The notes below the pieces were generated by a model. The model did not search any database. It had not been told where the DNA came from and saw only the letters and a program-made list of their open reading frames with translations. A DNA stretch of 64,000 nucleotides, taken from Paucibacter sp. TC2R-5 (GTDB taxonomy: Bacteria; Pseudomonadota; Gammaproteobacteria; Burkholderiales; Burkholderiaceae_C). The DNA is taken from assembly GCF_025717605.1 (NCBI RefSeq), contig NZ_JAJIRQ010000003.1, forward strand, positions 434,001 through 498,000. The letters are read 5' to 3'. Position numbers and translations under genes: made by a program. Below are positions 1-8,980 of the stretch, piece after piece; the stretch's first letter is position 1, and every line of letters begins with the position of its first letter.

Positions 1-685
1 GATAGAAGCTGTAGTCCCCGGTGTGGCGCGGCCACATCCAGTTGTCGGCATCGCCGCCGAACAGACCCACGCCGAGCGCGGGCGCGTGCACCAAACGGAT
101 GTCACGCAACTCCAGCTGCTTGATCAACTGGTATTGCGAGCCGCCATAGAAACTGCTCACTTCGCAGCGGTGCCCAGCATCGGCCTCGCAATCGGCGGTC
201 AAGCGTTTTTGAATCGCCTCGATCGCATCAAAACGCGCCTTGCCTCGCAAGGCTTGAACCTTGCGATCCAGCACTTGCGCGCTGACATCCGTCACCGCCA
301 CCGTCACATAGACCCGACTGCCGGGCTCGGCGGGCAACTCCTCGGTCAAACTCGCGGCCAAGAACCCGTCTTTGAGCAAGTCGCGCTGCGCACTGGTGTT
401 GTATTGGATGCTGCCGTAGGCGCAGTGATGGTTGGTCACGATCAGCCCTTGCGGTGACACAAACGAAGCCGTGCAGCCGCCCAGGCTGACGACGGCCCCC
501 ATCGGGAACTCGGTCAGCTGCGACAGACGGCTGGGCTCGATCTTCAGACCGGCGGCTCTCAAGCCACTGGCAATCTGCGGCAATTGCTGCGGCATCCACA
601 TGCCTTCGGCGGCCTGAGCAGGCATTTGCGCCATGGCGGCGATGGCCGAGATAAGTCCCAAAATCTTAAATTTTTTGATGCGCAC
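1..685 (-). CDS. Peptidase family S46 (dipeptidyl-peptidase 7/11-like), C-terminus cut by window edge
   Basis: Exported serine dipeptidyl-peptidase that removes dipeptides from peptide N-termini, probably in the periplasm. The visible N-terminal 228 residues begin with a GTG at 685 and a short signal peptide (VRIKKFKILGLISAIAA) cut near AQAAEG. Two S46 hallmarks are visible: the TNHHCAYGSIQ segment carrying the catalytic His and the GGDADNWMWPRHTGDYSFY segment carrying the catalytic-Asp region. The catalytic Ser lies beyond the window. No ATG gives both the signal peptide and this frame, so the GTG start is preferred. It is divergent from the small membrane-protein gene at 868. The family call is strong; whether it is DPP7- or DPP11-like cannot be told without the C-terminal half. 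Confidence 0.9.
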   Translation of the reverse strand, partial: MRIKKFKILGLISAIAAMAQMPAQAAEGMWMPQQLPQIASGLRAAGLKIEPSRLSQLTEFPMGAVVSLGGCTASFVSPQGLIVTNHHCAYGSIQYNTSAQRDLLKDGFLAASLTEELPAEPGSRVYVTVAVTDVSAQVLDRKVQALRGKARFDAIEAIQKRLTADCEADAGHRCEVSSFYGGSQYQLIKQLELRDIRLVHAPALGVGLFGGDADNWMWPRHTGDYSFY

Positions 686-867
686 GAGAGGCAAGCCTTT
701 TCAAAGAGGCTCGCAGCCTACACCGTGGCTAGCCCCATGCCAAAAGTAAGGCTCCATGGGTTTTCACAGTCGGCACCGCGCTTCGACTGGATATTCCCCC
801 AGCCTTGACCGATTGCCAAGCTGACATGAAACTGACACCTAGTCGCCCGCAAGCACGGAGGTGTGCC

Positions 868-1131
868 ATGACCCTGGTTCAGCTGACTCAGATCAAGCGC
901 TGGTTGTTCCTGCATGGCCGCCGACACCCGCTGGAGTTGTGTGCCTGGGACATGGTACTGACGGCCTGGGTGATCGGCTGGGTGGCTCTGCCGGCGCTGC
1001 TGCTGATCCATGAATGGGCCTTGTTGCCCTTATGCCCGGCGGGCTTTTTGCTGCCGGGCTTTTACGCCTCGTGGCGAGTTCGGCTGCATCGCAGCGGGCG
1101 CCTGCGTTGCGACTGGCTGACGGCGCTGTGA
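868..1131 (+). CDS. Small two-helix inner-membrane protein, unknown function
   Basis: An 87-residue protein of unknown function. The start at 868 is chosen because a near-perfect Shine-Dalgarno (GGAGGTG, 857-863) sits just upstream. A longer in-frame start further upstream has no ribosome site. Residues about 25-68 are almost wholly hydrophobic and probably form two membrane-spanning helices, followed by a short basic tail (RVRLHRSGRLR), which suggests the C-terminus faces the cytoplasm. It stands alone and is followed 10 bases later by a strong hairpin terminator, so it is likely a single-gene transcript. No family was recognised. Confidence 0.7.
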   Translation: MTLVQLTQIKRWLFLHGRRHPLELCAWDMVLTAWVIGWVALPALLLIHEWALLPLCPAGFLLPGFYASWRVRLHRSGRLRCDWLTAL

Positions 1132-1141
1132 ACCCAGCAAC

Positions 1142-1167
1142 AAAAAGCCCTCTGACGAGGGCTTTTT
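1142..1167. terminator. Bidirectional hairpin terminator
   Basis: A perfect 11-bp stem (AAAAAGCCCTC / GAGGGCTTTTT) closes a TGAC loop, with A and T tracts on either side. It can therefore end the 87-residue gene on the plus strand and the convergent unknown gene at 1191-1562 on the minus strand. Confidence 0.85.
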
Positions 1168-1190
1168 GATCGCGAGGTACGAAGGCTGAC

Positions 1191-1562
1191 TCAGTGGATC
1201 AAGCCTATCCATTCCCCGGCTTGCTGATAATTATTGAACATGCGCATCGCCAATTCACGCAAGCTCGCATTAGCGCTGGCGTGACCCTGAGCCAAGCGCT
1301 CGCAGGCATACAGGCGGTCATAGAGCATGCGGGTCGGCTGCAGGGCCAAACCCTCTTGCGCCATCAGCGCGTGAAAGCGTTGCAGATCGCCGCCATCTAC
1401 CGGCCCAACAATCGGTGAGCCGAATTCAAGCGAGGACTGTGGGCGCAGCGCCGGATCGAACGAATGCCCATTGAAGACGTAATCGGGCGAAGCCTCGCGC
1501 AGATCGAAATAGATCGGTGCGCTAAGCGGCAGATCTGGTGTCAGGCGATAGACGTTGCTCAT
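1191..1562 (-). CDS. Hypothetical cytoplasmic protein, about 123 residues
   Basis: Not recognised. The start at 1562 (MSNVYRLTPDL) is preferred over the in-frame ATG at 1595 because GAGGA lies 4 bases before it, while the longer start has no ribosome site. The protein has no signal peptide or membrane helix. It has an aromatic N-terminal half containing YFDLREASPDYVFNGHSF and a helical C-terminal half with YERLY-like and RELAMRMFNNYQ segments. Coding use matches its neighbours. It ends at the shared bidirectional terminator. A small conserved proteobacterial protein is likely; no role can be inferred. Confidence 0.65.
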   Translation of the reverse strand: MSNVYRLTPDLPLSAPIYFDLREASPDYVFNGHSFDPALRPQSSLEFGSPIVGPVDGGDLQRFHALMAQEGLALQPTRMLYDRLYACERLAQGHASANASLRELAMRMFNNYQQAGEWIGLIH

Positions 1563-1671
1563 GGCTTCCTCGGCTTGGGGCTTGGATAGCTCCATGATGC
1601 CGGCCTGAGCAAAAACTTAAATCCGAAAAAGCCGGCATTTCACCCGCTGATTCGATTCAAGTTTTCTTCTT

Positions 1672-1773
1672 AGGACTTACGCAAAATTGTTCCAGCTAGG
1701 CATGACGCCAAAGGCAGTACGCCTTGTACGACAAGGCGTCGGAACGACGCTGGGGCGGTTTTGCGTAAGTCCT
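1672..1773. repeat. 102-bp MITE/REP-like element with 15-bp terminal inverted repeats
   Basis: The ends are perfect inverted copies: AGGACTTACGCAAAA at 1672-1686 and TTTTGCGTAAGTCCT at 1759-1773. Inside, CCAGC (1692-1696) pairs with GCTGG (1749-1753). The centre is a perfect 9-bp hairpin (ACGCCTTGT, loop ACG, ACAAGGCGT; 1719-1739). There is no coding capacity. Ends of this kind resemble insertion-sequence terminal repeats, so a non-autonomous transposon is likely. It lies 4 bases past the dcd stop and may serve as its terminator. Confidence 0.7.
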
Positions 1774-1777
1774 TCTT

Positions 1778-2347
1778 TCACGTTTTAGGCAGCGTCACGC
1801 CACGCTGGCCCTGGTACTTGCCGCCACGGTCCTTGTAGCTGGTCTCGCAGACCTCGTCGCTCTCGAAGAACAGCACCTGCGCACAGCCCTCGCCCGCATA
1901 GATTTTGGCCGGCAGCGGCGTGGTGTTGCTGAACTCCAGCGTCACATAGCCTTCCCACTCGGGCTCAAACGGCGTCACGTTAACGATGATGCCGCAGCGC
2001 GCATAAGTGCTTTTGCCCAGGCACACCGTCAGCACATTGCGCGGAATGCGGAAATACTCGACCGTGCGGGCCAGGCAAAAACTGTTCGGCGGGATGATGC
2101 AGTAGTCGCCCTCCATGTCGACAAAGCTCTTCTCATCGAAGTTCTTCGGGTCGACGATGGAGCTGTAGACATTGGTAAAGACCTTGAACTCGGGCGCGCA
2201 GCGGATGTCGTAGCCATAGCTGGAAGTGCCGTAGCTGACGATTTTCTCGCCGGCCGCGTTGGCGCGCACCTGGCCCGGCTCAAACGGCTCGATCATGCCG
2301 TGCTGCTCGGCCATACGGCGTATCCACTTATCGCTCTTGATGCTCAT
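1778..2347 (-). CDS. dcd: dCTP deaminase
   Basis: Deaminates dCTP to dUTP, feeding thymidylate synthesis in the cytoplasm. The 189 residues match the usual bacterial Dcd length (about 190). Conserved features are visible: the [13 protein letters not shown] segment (residues 42-54), [10 protein letters not shown] with the Ser and Arg that contact substrate (S113, R117), the catalytic Glu in [12 protein letters not shown] (E138), and the C-terminal [12 protein letters not shown] nucleotide-binding tail. GGGGA lies 8 bases before the ATG. A MITE-like hairpin follows directly after the stop. The call is secure. Confidence 0.97.
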   Translation of the reverse strand: MSIKSDKWIRRMAEQHGMIEPFEPGQVRANAAGEKIVSYGTSSYGYDIRCAPEFKVFTNVYSSIVDPKNFDEKSFVDMEGDYCIIPPNSFCLARTVEYFRIPRNVLTVCLGKSTYARCGIIVNVTPFEPEWEGYVTLEFSNTTPLPAKIYAGEGCAQVLFFESDEVCETSYKDRGGKYQGQRGVTLPKT

Positions 2348-2404
2348 CTGTAATTCCCCAGGGTGTATCGCGGCATTTTAGAGGCTGGCCCGAATCAGTT
2401 CGAG

Positions 2405-5400
2405 TCAGTTCGACAAGGCCGGCGTCGTGATCTCTCCCGGCGTGCTCTTGCGCGCGAACAGCGTGTACATCGTGGGCACGACAAAGATGGTCAGCAAGGT
2501 GCCAAAGCTCATGCCGCCGACAATCACCCAGCCGATTTGCTGGCGGCTCTCGGCGCCAGCGCCACTGGCCAGCGCCAAAGGCAAGGCACCCAGCACCATC
2601 GCACCGGTGGTCATCAAGATGGGTCGCAAACGCAAGGCGGCCGCCTCGACCACGGCAGCGTGGACGCCGCGCCCCTGCTGACGTAACTGATTACTGAACT
2701 CGACGATCAAAATGCCATGCTTGGTGATCAAACCCACTAGCGTGATCAGACCGATCTGCGAATAGACGTTCAAAGTGCCGCCCGACCATTGCAACGCAGC
2801 CAAGGCGCCGACCATGGACAAAGGCACAGACAACATGATCACCAGCGGGTCGACAAAGCTCTCGAACTGCGCCGCCAAGACCAGGAAGATGAACAACAGC
2901 GCCAACACAAACACCAGGCCGAGCGCGCCACTGCTGGACTTGAATTCACGCGACACGCCGTTCAACTCGGTCGCGTAGCCGACCGGCATCACCTTGGCGG
3001 CCGTCTGATCCATAAAGCTCAGCGCCTCGCCCAAGGAATAGCCGGGCGCCAGATTGGCGGTGAGCGTCACCGAGCGGCGCTGGTTGAAGTGATTCAACTC
3101 GCGCGGGCTGACCGCCTCGTTCACCTTGATCAGGCTGGACAAGGGCACCATGGTGTCACCCCGGCCGCGCACAAACAGGCGCTCGATCTGCTCGGGCGTG
3201 GCACGCCCCGCTGCCTCGGTCTGCACCAGCACATCGTATTGATCGGCGCCGCGCTTGTAACGGGTTACCGCGCGGCTGCCCAACATGGTCTCAACCGTGC
3301 GCGCCACCGCTTCCACCGACACACCCAGATCGGCCGCGCGCTCGCGGTCGATTTCCATGAACAGCTCGGGCTTGTTCAAGCGCAAATCATTGTCCGGCTG
3401 ACTCAGACCCGGGTTCTTGCCCATCTCGGCCATCATGGCCTGCGTGACCTTGGCCAGATTGGCATAGCTGTCACTGGTGACCACGACGAAGTTCACCGGC
3501 CTGGCGGTAAAGCCCTGGCCCAGGCTGGCCGGCGTGGTCGGGAAGGCCTGCACACCGGGCAAATTGCTGACCTGCGGCAGCATCAAGCGAGCGATCTCTT
3601 GCGTGCTGCGCTTGCGCTCGGACCAATCAACGGTACGCAAAATCGCCAGCCCGGAGGACACACCGCCGCCGCCCGAGAACAGAAAGGCCCGGTCGAACTC
3701 CGGGTACTGCGCCGCGATGCGATCAACCGCATCCAAATAACGCGCGGTAAAGGCCAGCGTAGAGCCGTCCGGCGCGCTGATCGGCATCACGATCACGCCT
3801 CTGTCCTCCATCGGTGCCAATTCGGACTTCATGGTGCTGAACAAATACCAGCTGCCGGCGCCCGATGCCAGCATCACCAGCACCACCAACCAGCGTGCCC
3901 GCAACACATAACGCAAGACGCGCGCATAGCTGTCCGACACCCACACCAAGACGCGCTCCATGCCGCGGTCAAACCGGCTTGGATTGGCGTTATGGCGCAG
4001 CAATTTGCTGCACATCATCGGCGTCAAGGTCAGCGCCACAAAGCCGGACACGATCACGGCCCCCGCCAAGGTCAGCGCAAACTCCACAAACAAACGACCG
4101 GTACGCCCCGGCGTGAAGGCCAGCGGCGCGAACACTGCGGCCAGCGTCAGCGTCATCGCCAAGACCGCAAAGCCGATTTCCTTGGCGCCCTTCAGCGCCG
4201 CCTGGAAAGGCTCCAGGCCCTCCTCGATATGGCGAAAGATGTTCTCCAGCACCACGATCGCATCATCCACCACCAGGCCGATCGCCAGCACCAGCGCCAG
4301 CAAAGTCAAGGTGTTGACGGTGAAGCCGGCGGCGGCCATCAGCGCAAAGGACCCGATCAAGCTGATCGGAATCGTCACCAAAGGGATGATGGACGCGCGC
4401 AGCGTGCGCAAGAACACGAACACCACCAATGCCACCAAGACCACCGATTCAACAATCGTGGAGTAGACCGACTTGATCGAGCGGTCAATAAAGACCGAGT
4501 TGTCATTCGCCGGCAGCACCTTGATGCTGTCGGGCAGATCGGCCTGCAGCTTGGGCATCATTTCGCGCACCGCCGCAGACACTTCCAGCGGGTTGGCCGT
4601 GGCCTGGCGAATCACGCCCAGCGAGACCGATAACACACCGTTCAAGCGCACGCGGGAGCGCTCGCTCGACGCCGCCTCCTCGATCCGAGCCACATCCTTC
4701 AGCCGCACGGCGAAGCCACCGGTCTGCTTCAGAATCACCTCAGAGAACTCTGCCACCGTGTTCAGATCGGTACGTGCCGTCACACTGAATTCGCGCTGCT
4801 CGCTTTCGATTCGGCCGGCCGGCACTTCCAGGTTTTGCCGTCGCAGCGCGTCTTCGACGTCCTGCACGGTGAGCTTGTAGGCGGCCAGGCGGTCGGCGTC
4901 GAGCCAGATCCGCATGCCGTATTTGCGGTCACCGCCGGTCTGCACATCGGCCACGCCGGGGATGGTCTGCAGGCGCGGCTTGACGATGCGGTTGACCAGA
5001 TCGGTGATCTCCAGCGGGCTCAAGGTCTCGCTGGAGAAAGCAATCCAGATGGTGGGCTGCGCATCCGCCTCGACCTTGGCAACGACCGGCTCATCAGCCG
5101 CATCGGGCAGGCGTCCGCGCACGCGGGCGACGCGGTCGCGCACATCGGCGGCGGCGTCATCGGGGTTCTTCTCCAGCTTGAAGCGGGCGGTGATCTGGCT
5201 CGATTCGGTACGCGAACTCGAGGTCAAGACCTCGATGCCGTCGATGCCGGCGATCGAATCCTCCAGCGGCTTGGTGATCTGGCTTTCGATCACTTCGCTG
5301 GAAGCCCCCACCAGCCGAGTGCTGACCGTCACGACCGGCTCGTCGATGCGCGGATACTCGCGCAAGGAGAGGCGCCCGAAAGCCACGATGCCGACCAGGA

Positions 5401-5464
5401 TCAGCAGCAGCGACATCACCGTCGCAAAGACAGGGCGACGGATAGAGATTTCGGAAATTCGCAT
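2405..5464 (-). CDS. RND multidrug efflux permease (HAE-1, AcrB/MexB family)
   Basis: Inner-membrane proton-driven pump of about 1019 residues, matching the family's usual 1020-1050. Start 5464 (MRISEISIRRPVFATVMSLL) gives the typical RND N-terminus and follows the adaptor stop by 10 bases, with GAAAGG upstream; a longer in-frame start would overlap the adaptor gene. Visible features are the first transmembrane helix, the porter region (PGVADVQTGG), the proton-relay helix with paired Asp residues (LAIGLVVDDAIVVLENIFRH), and a second helix bundle ending in the FGTLLTIFVVPTMYTLFA helix. It forms an operon with the adaptor upstream. No outer-membrane channel gene is adjacent. Substrate is unknown; lineage resembles the MexF/MexK-like or uncharacterised subgroup of HAE-1 pumps. 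Confidence 0.95.
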   Translation of the reverse strand: MRISEISIRRPVFATVMSLLLILVGIVAFGRLSLREYPRIDEPVVTVSTRLVGASSEVIESQITKPLEDSIAGIDGIEVLTSSSRTESSQITARFKLEKNPDDAAADVRDRVARVRGRLPDAADEPVVAKVEADAQPTIWIAFSSETLSPLEITDLVNRIVKPRLQTIPGVADVQTGGDRKYGMRIWLDADRLAAYKLTVQDVEDALRRQNLEVPAGRIESEQREFSVTARTDLNTVAEFSEVILKQTGGFAVRLKDVARIEEAASSERSRVRLNGVLSVSLGVIRQATANPLEVSAAVREMMPKLQADLPDSIKVLPANDNSVFIDRSIKSVYSTIVESVVLVALVVFVFLRTLRASIIPLVTIPISLIGSFALMAAAGFTVNTLTLLALVLAIGLVVDDAIVVLENIFRHIEEGLEPFQAALKGAKEIGFAVLAMTLTLAAVFAPLAFTPGRTGRLFVEFALTLAGAVIVSGFVALTLTPMMCSKLLRHNANPSRFDRGMERVLVWVSDSYARVLRYVLRARWLVVLVMLASGAGSWYLFSTMKSELAPMEDRGVIVMPISAPDGSTLAFTARYLDAVDRIAAQYPEFDRAFLFSGGGGVSSGLAILRTVDWSERKRSTQEIARLMLPQVSNLPGVQAFPTTPASLGQGFTARPVNFVVVTSDSYANLAKVTQAMMAEMGKNPGLSQPDNDLRLNKPELFMEIDRERAADLGVSVEAVARTVETMLGSRAVTRYKRGADQYDVLVQTEAAGRATPEQIERLFVRGRGDTMVPLSSLIKVNEAVSPRELNHFNQRRSVTLTANLAPGYSLGEALSFMDQTAAKVMPVGYATELNGVSREFKSSSGALGLVFVLALLFIFLVLAAQFESFVDPLVIMLSVPLSMVGALAALQWSGGTLNVYSQIGLITLVGLITKHGILIVEFSNQLRQQGRGVHAAVVEAAALRLRPILMTTGAMVLGALPLALASGAGAESRQQIGWVIVGGMSFGTLLTIFVVPTMYTLFARKSTPGEITTPALSN

Positions 5465-5474
5465 CGCGGGCCTT

Positions 5475-6692
5475 TCAGCGGCTGGCCGCGCTGGCAGAGA
5501 TGCCGGTGGCCGAGGAGGCTGCCGCACCGCGCGGAACGCCCTGCTTGTCGACGTCGATGATCTTCAAGACCTGACCCTCGCCGCGCATCAGCTTGGCCTG
5601 GCCGGCCGTCACCACGCGCTCACCGGCCTTCAAGCCCTCCAAAATTTCCACCTTGCCCGGCAAGCGCAGGCCCAGCTTGGCCTCGATGCGCTGGGCAGTC
5701 GGCGGCGCAGCGCCGTTTTCCAGCAGCTTGATCACATATTGCTTGCCGCCTTGCGGCACCAAGGCCTCCTCGGGCACCAGCAAGGCGTTTTGATGCACGG
5801 CCAACAACACCCGCACGCGGGCAAACAAGCCGGAGCGCAGCTCGGGCGTGCCGGCGGGCAACTTGGCCCGCACCAGCAATGAGCGGCCATTGGCATCGAG
5901 CTGCGTATCCAAGGCCGCAATCTGGGCCGTAAAGGACTTGCCTGGCAACGCGTCCAGCATCACTTCGACCTGTTGTCCCATCTTCAGGCGCGGCACAAAG
6001 CGCTCTGGCAGGCGGAAGTCCACCCACATCATGGAGCTGTCTTCGATGGTGACAAGATCACTGCCGTCCTTGACGTAGTCGCCCACATTGACGCTGCGAA
6101 TACCCATCTCGCCGTCGAAAGGCGCGCGCACCTGCATGCGCAGCAGTTGCGCCTGGCTCAGCGCCACTTGCGCCTCGGCCACTTGCAAGACCGATTGCGC
6201 TTGCTCAACCGCACTGGCACTGACAAAACCCTGCGCCAGCAACTCGTTATTGCGCTTCAGGCTGGAGCGCGCAATGCTGGCCTGCGCCTGCGACTGCTGC
6301 AGCTGCGCCGCCTGCAAGCTGTCATCGAGTTGCACCAGCAACTGGCCCTGGCGCACGCGCTGACCATCGGTGAAGCCCAGTTTGACAATGCGCCCGCTGA
6401 CCTCGGGCTTGAGCAAGGCCGACTGGCGCGCCTTCAAGGTGCCGACGGTCTGTGCGTCGTCGGGCAGCAAGACCGATTCGACCCTGCCCACCTCGACCGG
6501 TATCGGGCCGCTGGCTTCCTTGCCACCGGCTGCGCCCGGGGCCTTCGAGCCAGGTTTTGCATCTGGCTTCGCCTCAGGGGCTTGGGCGGTTTGCGCCTGA
6601 GCCGGCCGGTGCTGCCACCAATAAGCGGCGCCGCTCAGCCCAACAAGAGCCACAAGGGCCACCACGGTGTGAAATTTTCTGTGAACAGTCAT
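5475..6692 (-). CDS. RND efflux periplasmic adaptor (membrane fusion protein)
   Basis: Periplasmic adaptor linking the RND pump to an outer-membrane channel. Start 6692 (MTVHRKFHTVVALVALVGL) is preferred because CGGAGAC lies just upstream and it gives a proper N-terminal membrane anchor; the in-frame ATG at 6743 only adds an unlikely leader. After a Pro/Ala/Lys-rich linker (residues 30-65) come the lipoyl/biotinyl half-motifs (SGRIVKLGFTDGQRVRQGQLLVQLD and later VRAPFDGEMGIRSVNVGDYVKDG), an alpha-hairpin around residues 120-175, and the beta-barrel domain. It is 405 residues, typical of the family. It lies 10 bases upstream of the permease in one operon. Confidence 0.93.
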   Translation of the reverse strand: MTVHRKFHTVVALVALVGLSGAAYWWQHRPAQAQTAQAPEAKPDAKPGSKAPGAAGGKEASGPIPVEVGRVESVLLPDDAQTVGTLKARQSALLKPEVSGRIVKLGFTDGQRVRQGQLLVQLDDSLQAAQLQQSQAQASIARSSLKRNNELLAQGFVSASAVEQAQSVLQVAEAQVALSQAQLLRMQVRAPFDGEMGIRSVNVGDYVKDGSDLVTIEDSSMMWVDFRLPERFVPRLKMGQQVEVMLDALPGKSFTAQIAALDTQLDANGRSLLVRAKLPAGTPELRSGLFARVRVLLAVHQNALLVPEEALVPQGGKQYVIKLLENGAAPPTAQRIEAKLGLRLPGKVEILEGLKAGERVVTAGQAKLMRGEGQVLKIIDVDKQGVPRGAAASSATGISASAASR

Positions 6693-6873
6693 GCGAGTCT
6701 CCGGTGCGCACTCTAGCGGCAGTCCACAGGCCTCGCCGAGCAAATGGCATGAAATACGTGTTTGAGGCCGTCAGCGACGACAAGCGTACGCACAACGCAC
6801 AAATTTCAAATGAACTTGAACCTGAACCTGAACGCGAGCCTCAAGCAAAGTCAGCGCGGCCGCTCGGCAACCC

Positions 6874-7377
6874 TCAGCGAGAGACGCCGTTGACGCCTTG
6901 GTTGGCCAGCGCGTCGGCACGCTCGTTGCCAGGGTCGCCCGCATGCCCCTTGACCCAGCGCCATTCGACCTGATGCAGCTTGCGCAAAGCGTCCAGTCGC
7001 TGCCAGAGGTCGGCGTTCTTGACCGGCTTGTTATCGGCCGTCTTCCAGCCGCGCCGCTGCCAGCCGCCAATCCATTCGGTCATGCCCTTGCGGACATATT
7101 CGCTGTCGGTAAACACGGTGATGTCGCAAGTCCGCTTCAGAGAGGCCAAGGCCTCGATCACCGCGGTCAGCTCCATGCGGTTATTGGTCGTGTTGGCCTC
7201 GCCGCCGAACATTTCTTTCTCATGCCCACCGGCACTCAGCCATGCGCCCCAACCGCCGCGACCCGGATTGCCCTTGCACGCGCCGTCGGTGTAGATGACA
7301 ACCACGGGCCTGGCGATCTTTGCTGCCGGTGCTGCCGAACCGGCCAATGTAGGGGAAGGAGTAACTGCTTGATTCAT
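6874..7377 (-). CDS. rnhA: Ribonuclease HI
   Basis: Cleaves the RNA strand of RNA-DNA hybrids in the cytoplasm. All catalytic residues are visible: Asp in [11 protein letters not shown] (D31), Glu in [13 protein letters not shown] (E69), Asp in [10 protein letters not shown] (D91), the His of [14 protein letters not shown] (H145) and its final Asp. The C-terminus is the family's usual ADALANQG. An extra Pro/Ala-rich N-terminal stretch of about 20 residues precedes the core, common in betaproteobacteria. Its ATG overlaps the methyltransferase stop by four bases (ATGA), so the two are translationally coupled. Confidence 0.97.
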   Translation of the reverse strand: MNQAVTPSPTLAGSAAPAAKIARPVVVIYTDGACKGNPGRGGWGAWLSAGGHEKEMFGGEANTTNNRMELTAVIEALASLKRTCDITVFTDSEYVRKGMTEWIGGWQRRGWKTADNKPVKNADLWQRLDALRKLHQVEWRWVKGHAGDPGNERADALANQGVNGVSR

Positions 7378-8159
7378 GGACCTTGTTCTTTATGTTGTTG
7401 CTGCACCGCGACCGCCGGTGCAGCGCTGCGCCTAGCGACACGCTTGCGCTCAAGCCCAATCAAGCGCATGCCGTGCACACGCTTGACCGCCTTGATGAAA
7501 TAAACCGCCCCCAGCACCGGCCACCAGCGCCCGCCGATAGGCTCGACCCAGGCCCAGCGCTCCAGCCAAGCAGCCGAGCGCAAAGGCGGGCAATAACAGC
7601 CGAATTGCGCGGCCTCGACATCGAAACTGAGCAAACGCAACCAGTCGCGCAAGCGCCAGTAACCAATGAAATCACCGTCTTGCGGCAGATAAAGCCGAGG
7701 ACCACCCGGCAGCACTTGACCCAGATTTTGCCTGAGCCCCCAAAGACTGGCCGGATTGAGCCCCAAAATCACCAAGCGACCTTCCGGCCGCAAGACCCGC
7801 TCCACCTCGCGCAGCGTTTGATGCGGGTCATGCGCCAACTCCAGCGTATGCGGCAAGACCACCAGATCCAAGCTGCCGCTCTCGAAGGGCAGGCTGTCAA
7901 ACTCGCAGTGCAGGGCCACACCGGGGCCGGCCAGGGCACCGGCCTGGGCCTGCTCAGGTTGCTGGAGCGCAACCCAGCGATGCGGCATGCGGTTGCTGCG
8001 CAGCCCCGGCAGTTCGGGCAAACCCAGCTGCAAGGCATGAAAGCCGAACAGATCCACCACGGCCGCGTCCATTTGCGCTTGCTCCCAGGCCAGCAAATAG
8101 CGCCCGGGCGGGGTCTGCAGCCATGCGGCCAACTCTATAATCGCGGTTTCACTGGCCAT
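7374..8159 (-). CDS. Class I SAM-dependent methyltransferase (methyltransferase-11 type)
   Basis: Methyltransferase of 261 residues, substrate unknown. The central part has the SAM-fold signature: an acidic strand end near [22 protein letters not shown] (motifs II and III) and the helix [28 protein letters not shown] (post-motif region). The classic GxGxG of motif I is weak; its place is taken by [20 protein letters not shown], as in the uncharacterised family found beside gloB and rnhA in many beta- and gammaproteobacteria. It is divergent from gloB with 38 bases between the starts and coupled to rnhA by a four-base overlap. Confidence 0.88.
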   Translation of the reverse strand: MASETAIIELAAWLQTPPGRYLLAWEQAQMDAAVVDLFGFHALQLGLPELPGLRSNRMPHRWVALQQPEQAQAGALAGPGVALHCEFDSLPFESGSLDLVVLPHTLELAHDPHQTLREVERVLRPEGRLVILGLNPASLWGLRQNLGQVLPGGPRLYLPQDGDFIGYWRLRDWLRLLSFDVEAAQFGCYCPPLRSAAWLERWAWVEPIGGRWWPVLGAVYFIKAVKRVHGMRLIGLERKRVARRSAAPAVAVQQQHKEQGP

Positions 8160-8197
8160 GGACGTGAAATAGTGGGAACAGATCTGGGTTTGACTGC

Positions 8198-8980
8198 ATG
8201 AAACTTGAGGCCATCGCTGCCTTTGCGGACAACTACATCTGGATGTTGCACGATGGAGCCGAAGCCCTCGTGGTCGACCCGGGTGACGCGGCCCCGGTAC
8301 TTGACGCCTTGGCAGCGCGCTCGCTGCGTCTGGCTGGCATTCTAGTGACGCATCACCACGGCGACCATGTTGGCGGTCTGAGTGCCTTGCTGGCGCATCA
8401 GCAGGCGCCTGTTTTTGGGCCGGCGCATGAGCAGATGCCAGTTCCCATAACGTCCTGCCAAGACGGTGATAGCTTCCACCTGCTGGGCCAAGATTTTCGA
8501 GTCATCGACGTGCCCGGCCATACCGCCGGCCATATTGCCTTCTATCTGGAAAGCCCCAGCGACGGCGCCGCACCGCTGCTGTTCTGTGGCGACACCCTGT
8601 TCTCGGGCGGCTGCGGTCGATTGTTTGAAGGCACGCCGGCGCAGATGTTTGCCTCGCTGCAAAGCCTAGCGGCGCTGCCCGGCGCCAGCCGCGTTTGCTG
8701 CACGCATGAGTACACCTTGGCCAATTTGCGCTTTGCGCGCACGGTCGAGCCGGACAACCCCGAACTGGCGGCCTATCAGCAATGGTGCGAACAGCGCCGC
8801 AGTGAAGACCTGCCCACCCTGCCCTCCAGCTTGGCTCTGGAGTTGCAGATCAACCCCTTTTTGCGCTGCAGCGAGCCAGCCGTGATGGCGGCCGCTCAAG
8901 CGTTTTCAAACCAGACCCGGGTCTCTGACCCGGTCGCAGTGTTCACACAGCTGCGTCAATGGAAGAACGACTACCGATGA
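8198..8980 (+). CDS. gloB: Hydroxyacylglutathione hydrolase (glyoxalase II)
   Basis: Hydrolyses S-lactoylglutathione to lactate and glutathione, the second step of methylglyoxal detoxification. The 260 residues match the family length. The metallo-beta-lactamase fold is clear: THHHGDHVGG supplies the metal-binding His/Asp set (residues about 50-59), GHTAGHIAFY the third His, LFCGDTLFSGGCGRLFEG the bridging Asp, and CTHEYTLANLRFA the last metal/substrate His. The C-terminus carries the NPFLRC glutathione-binding segment typical of GloB. Its stop overlaps the start of the lytic transglycosylase gene (ATGA). Confidence 0.97.
   Translation: MKLEAIAAFADNYIWMLHDGAEALVVDPGDAAPVLDALAARSLRLAGILVTHHHGDHVGGLSALLAHQQAPVFGPAHEQMPVPITSCQDGDSFHLLGQDFRVIDVPGHTAGHIAFYLESPSDGAAPLLFCGDTLFSGGCGRLFEGTPAQMFASLQSLAALPGASRVCCTHEYTLANLRFARTVEPDNPELAAYQQWCEQRRSEDLPTLPSSLALELQINPFLRCSEPAVMAAAQAFSNQTRVSDPVAVFTQLRQWKNDYR

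Noticed and set aside
2789-4633. 614-residue open frame on the plus strand
   Set aside because: It lies antisense within the RND permease gene, is full of His, Gln and Arg, and has no family features; the minus-strand protein is clearly real.
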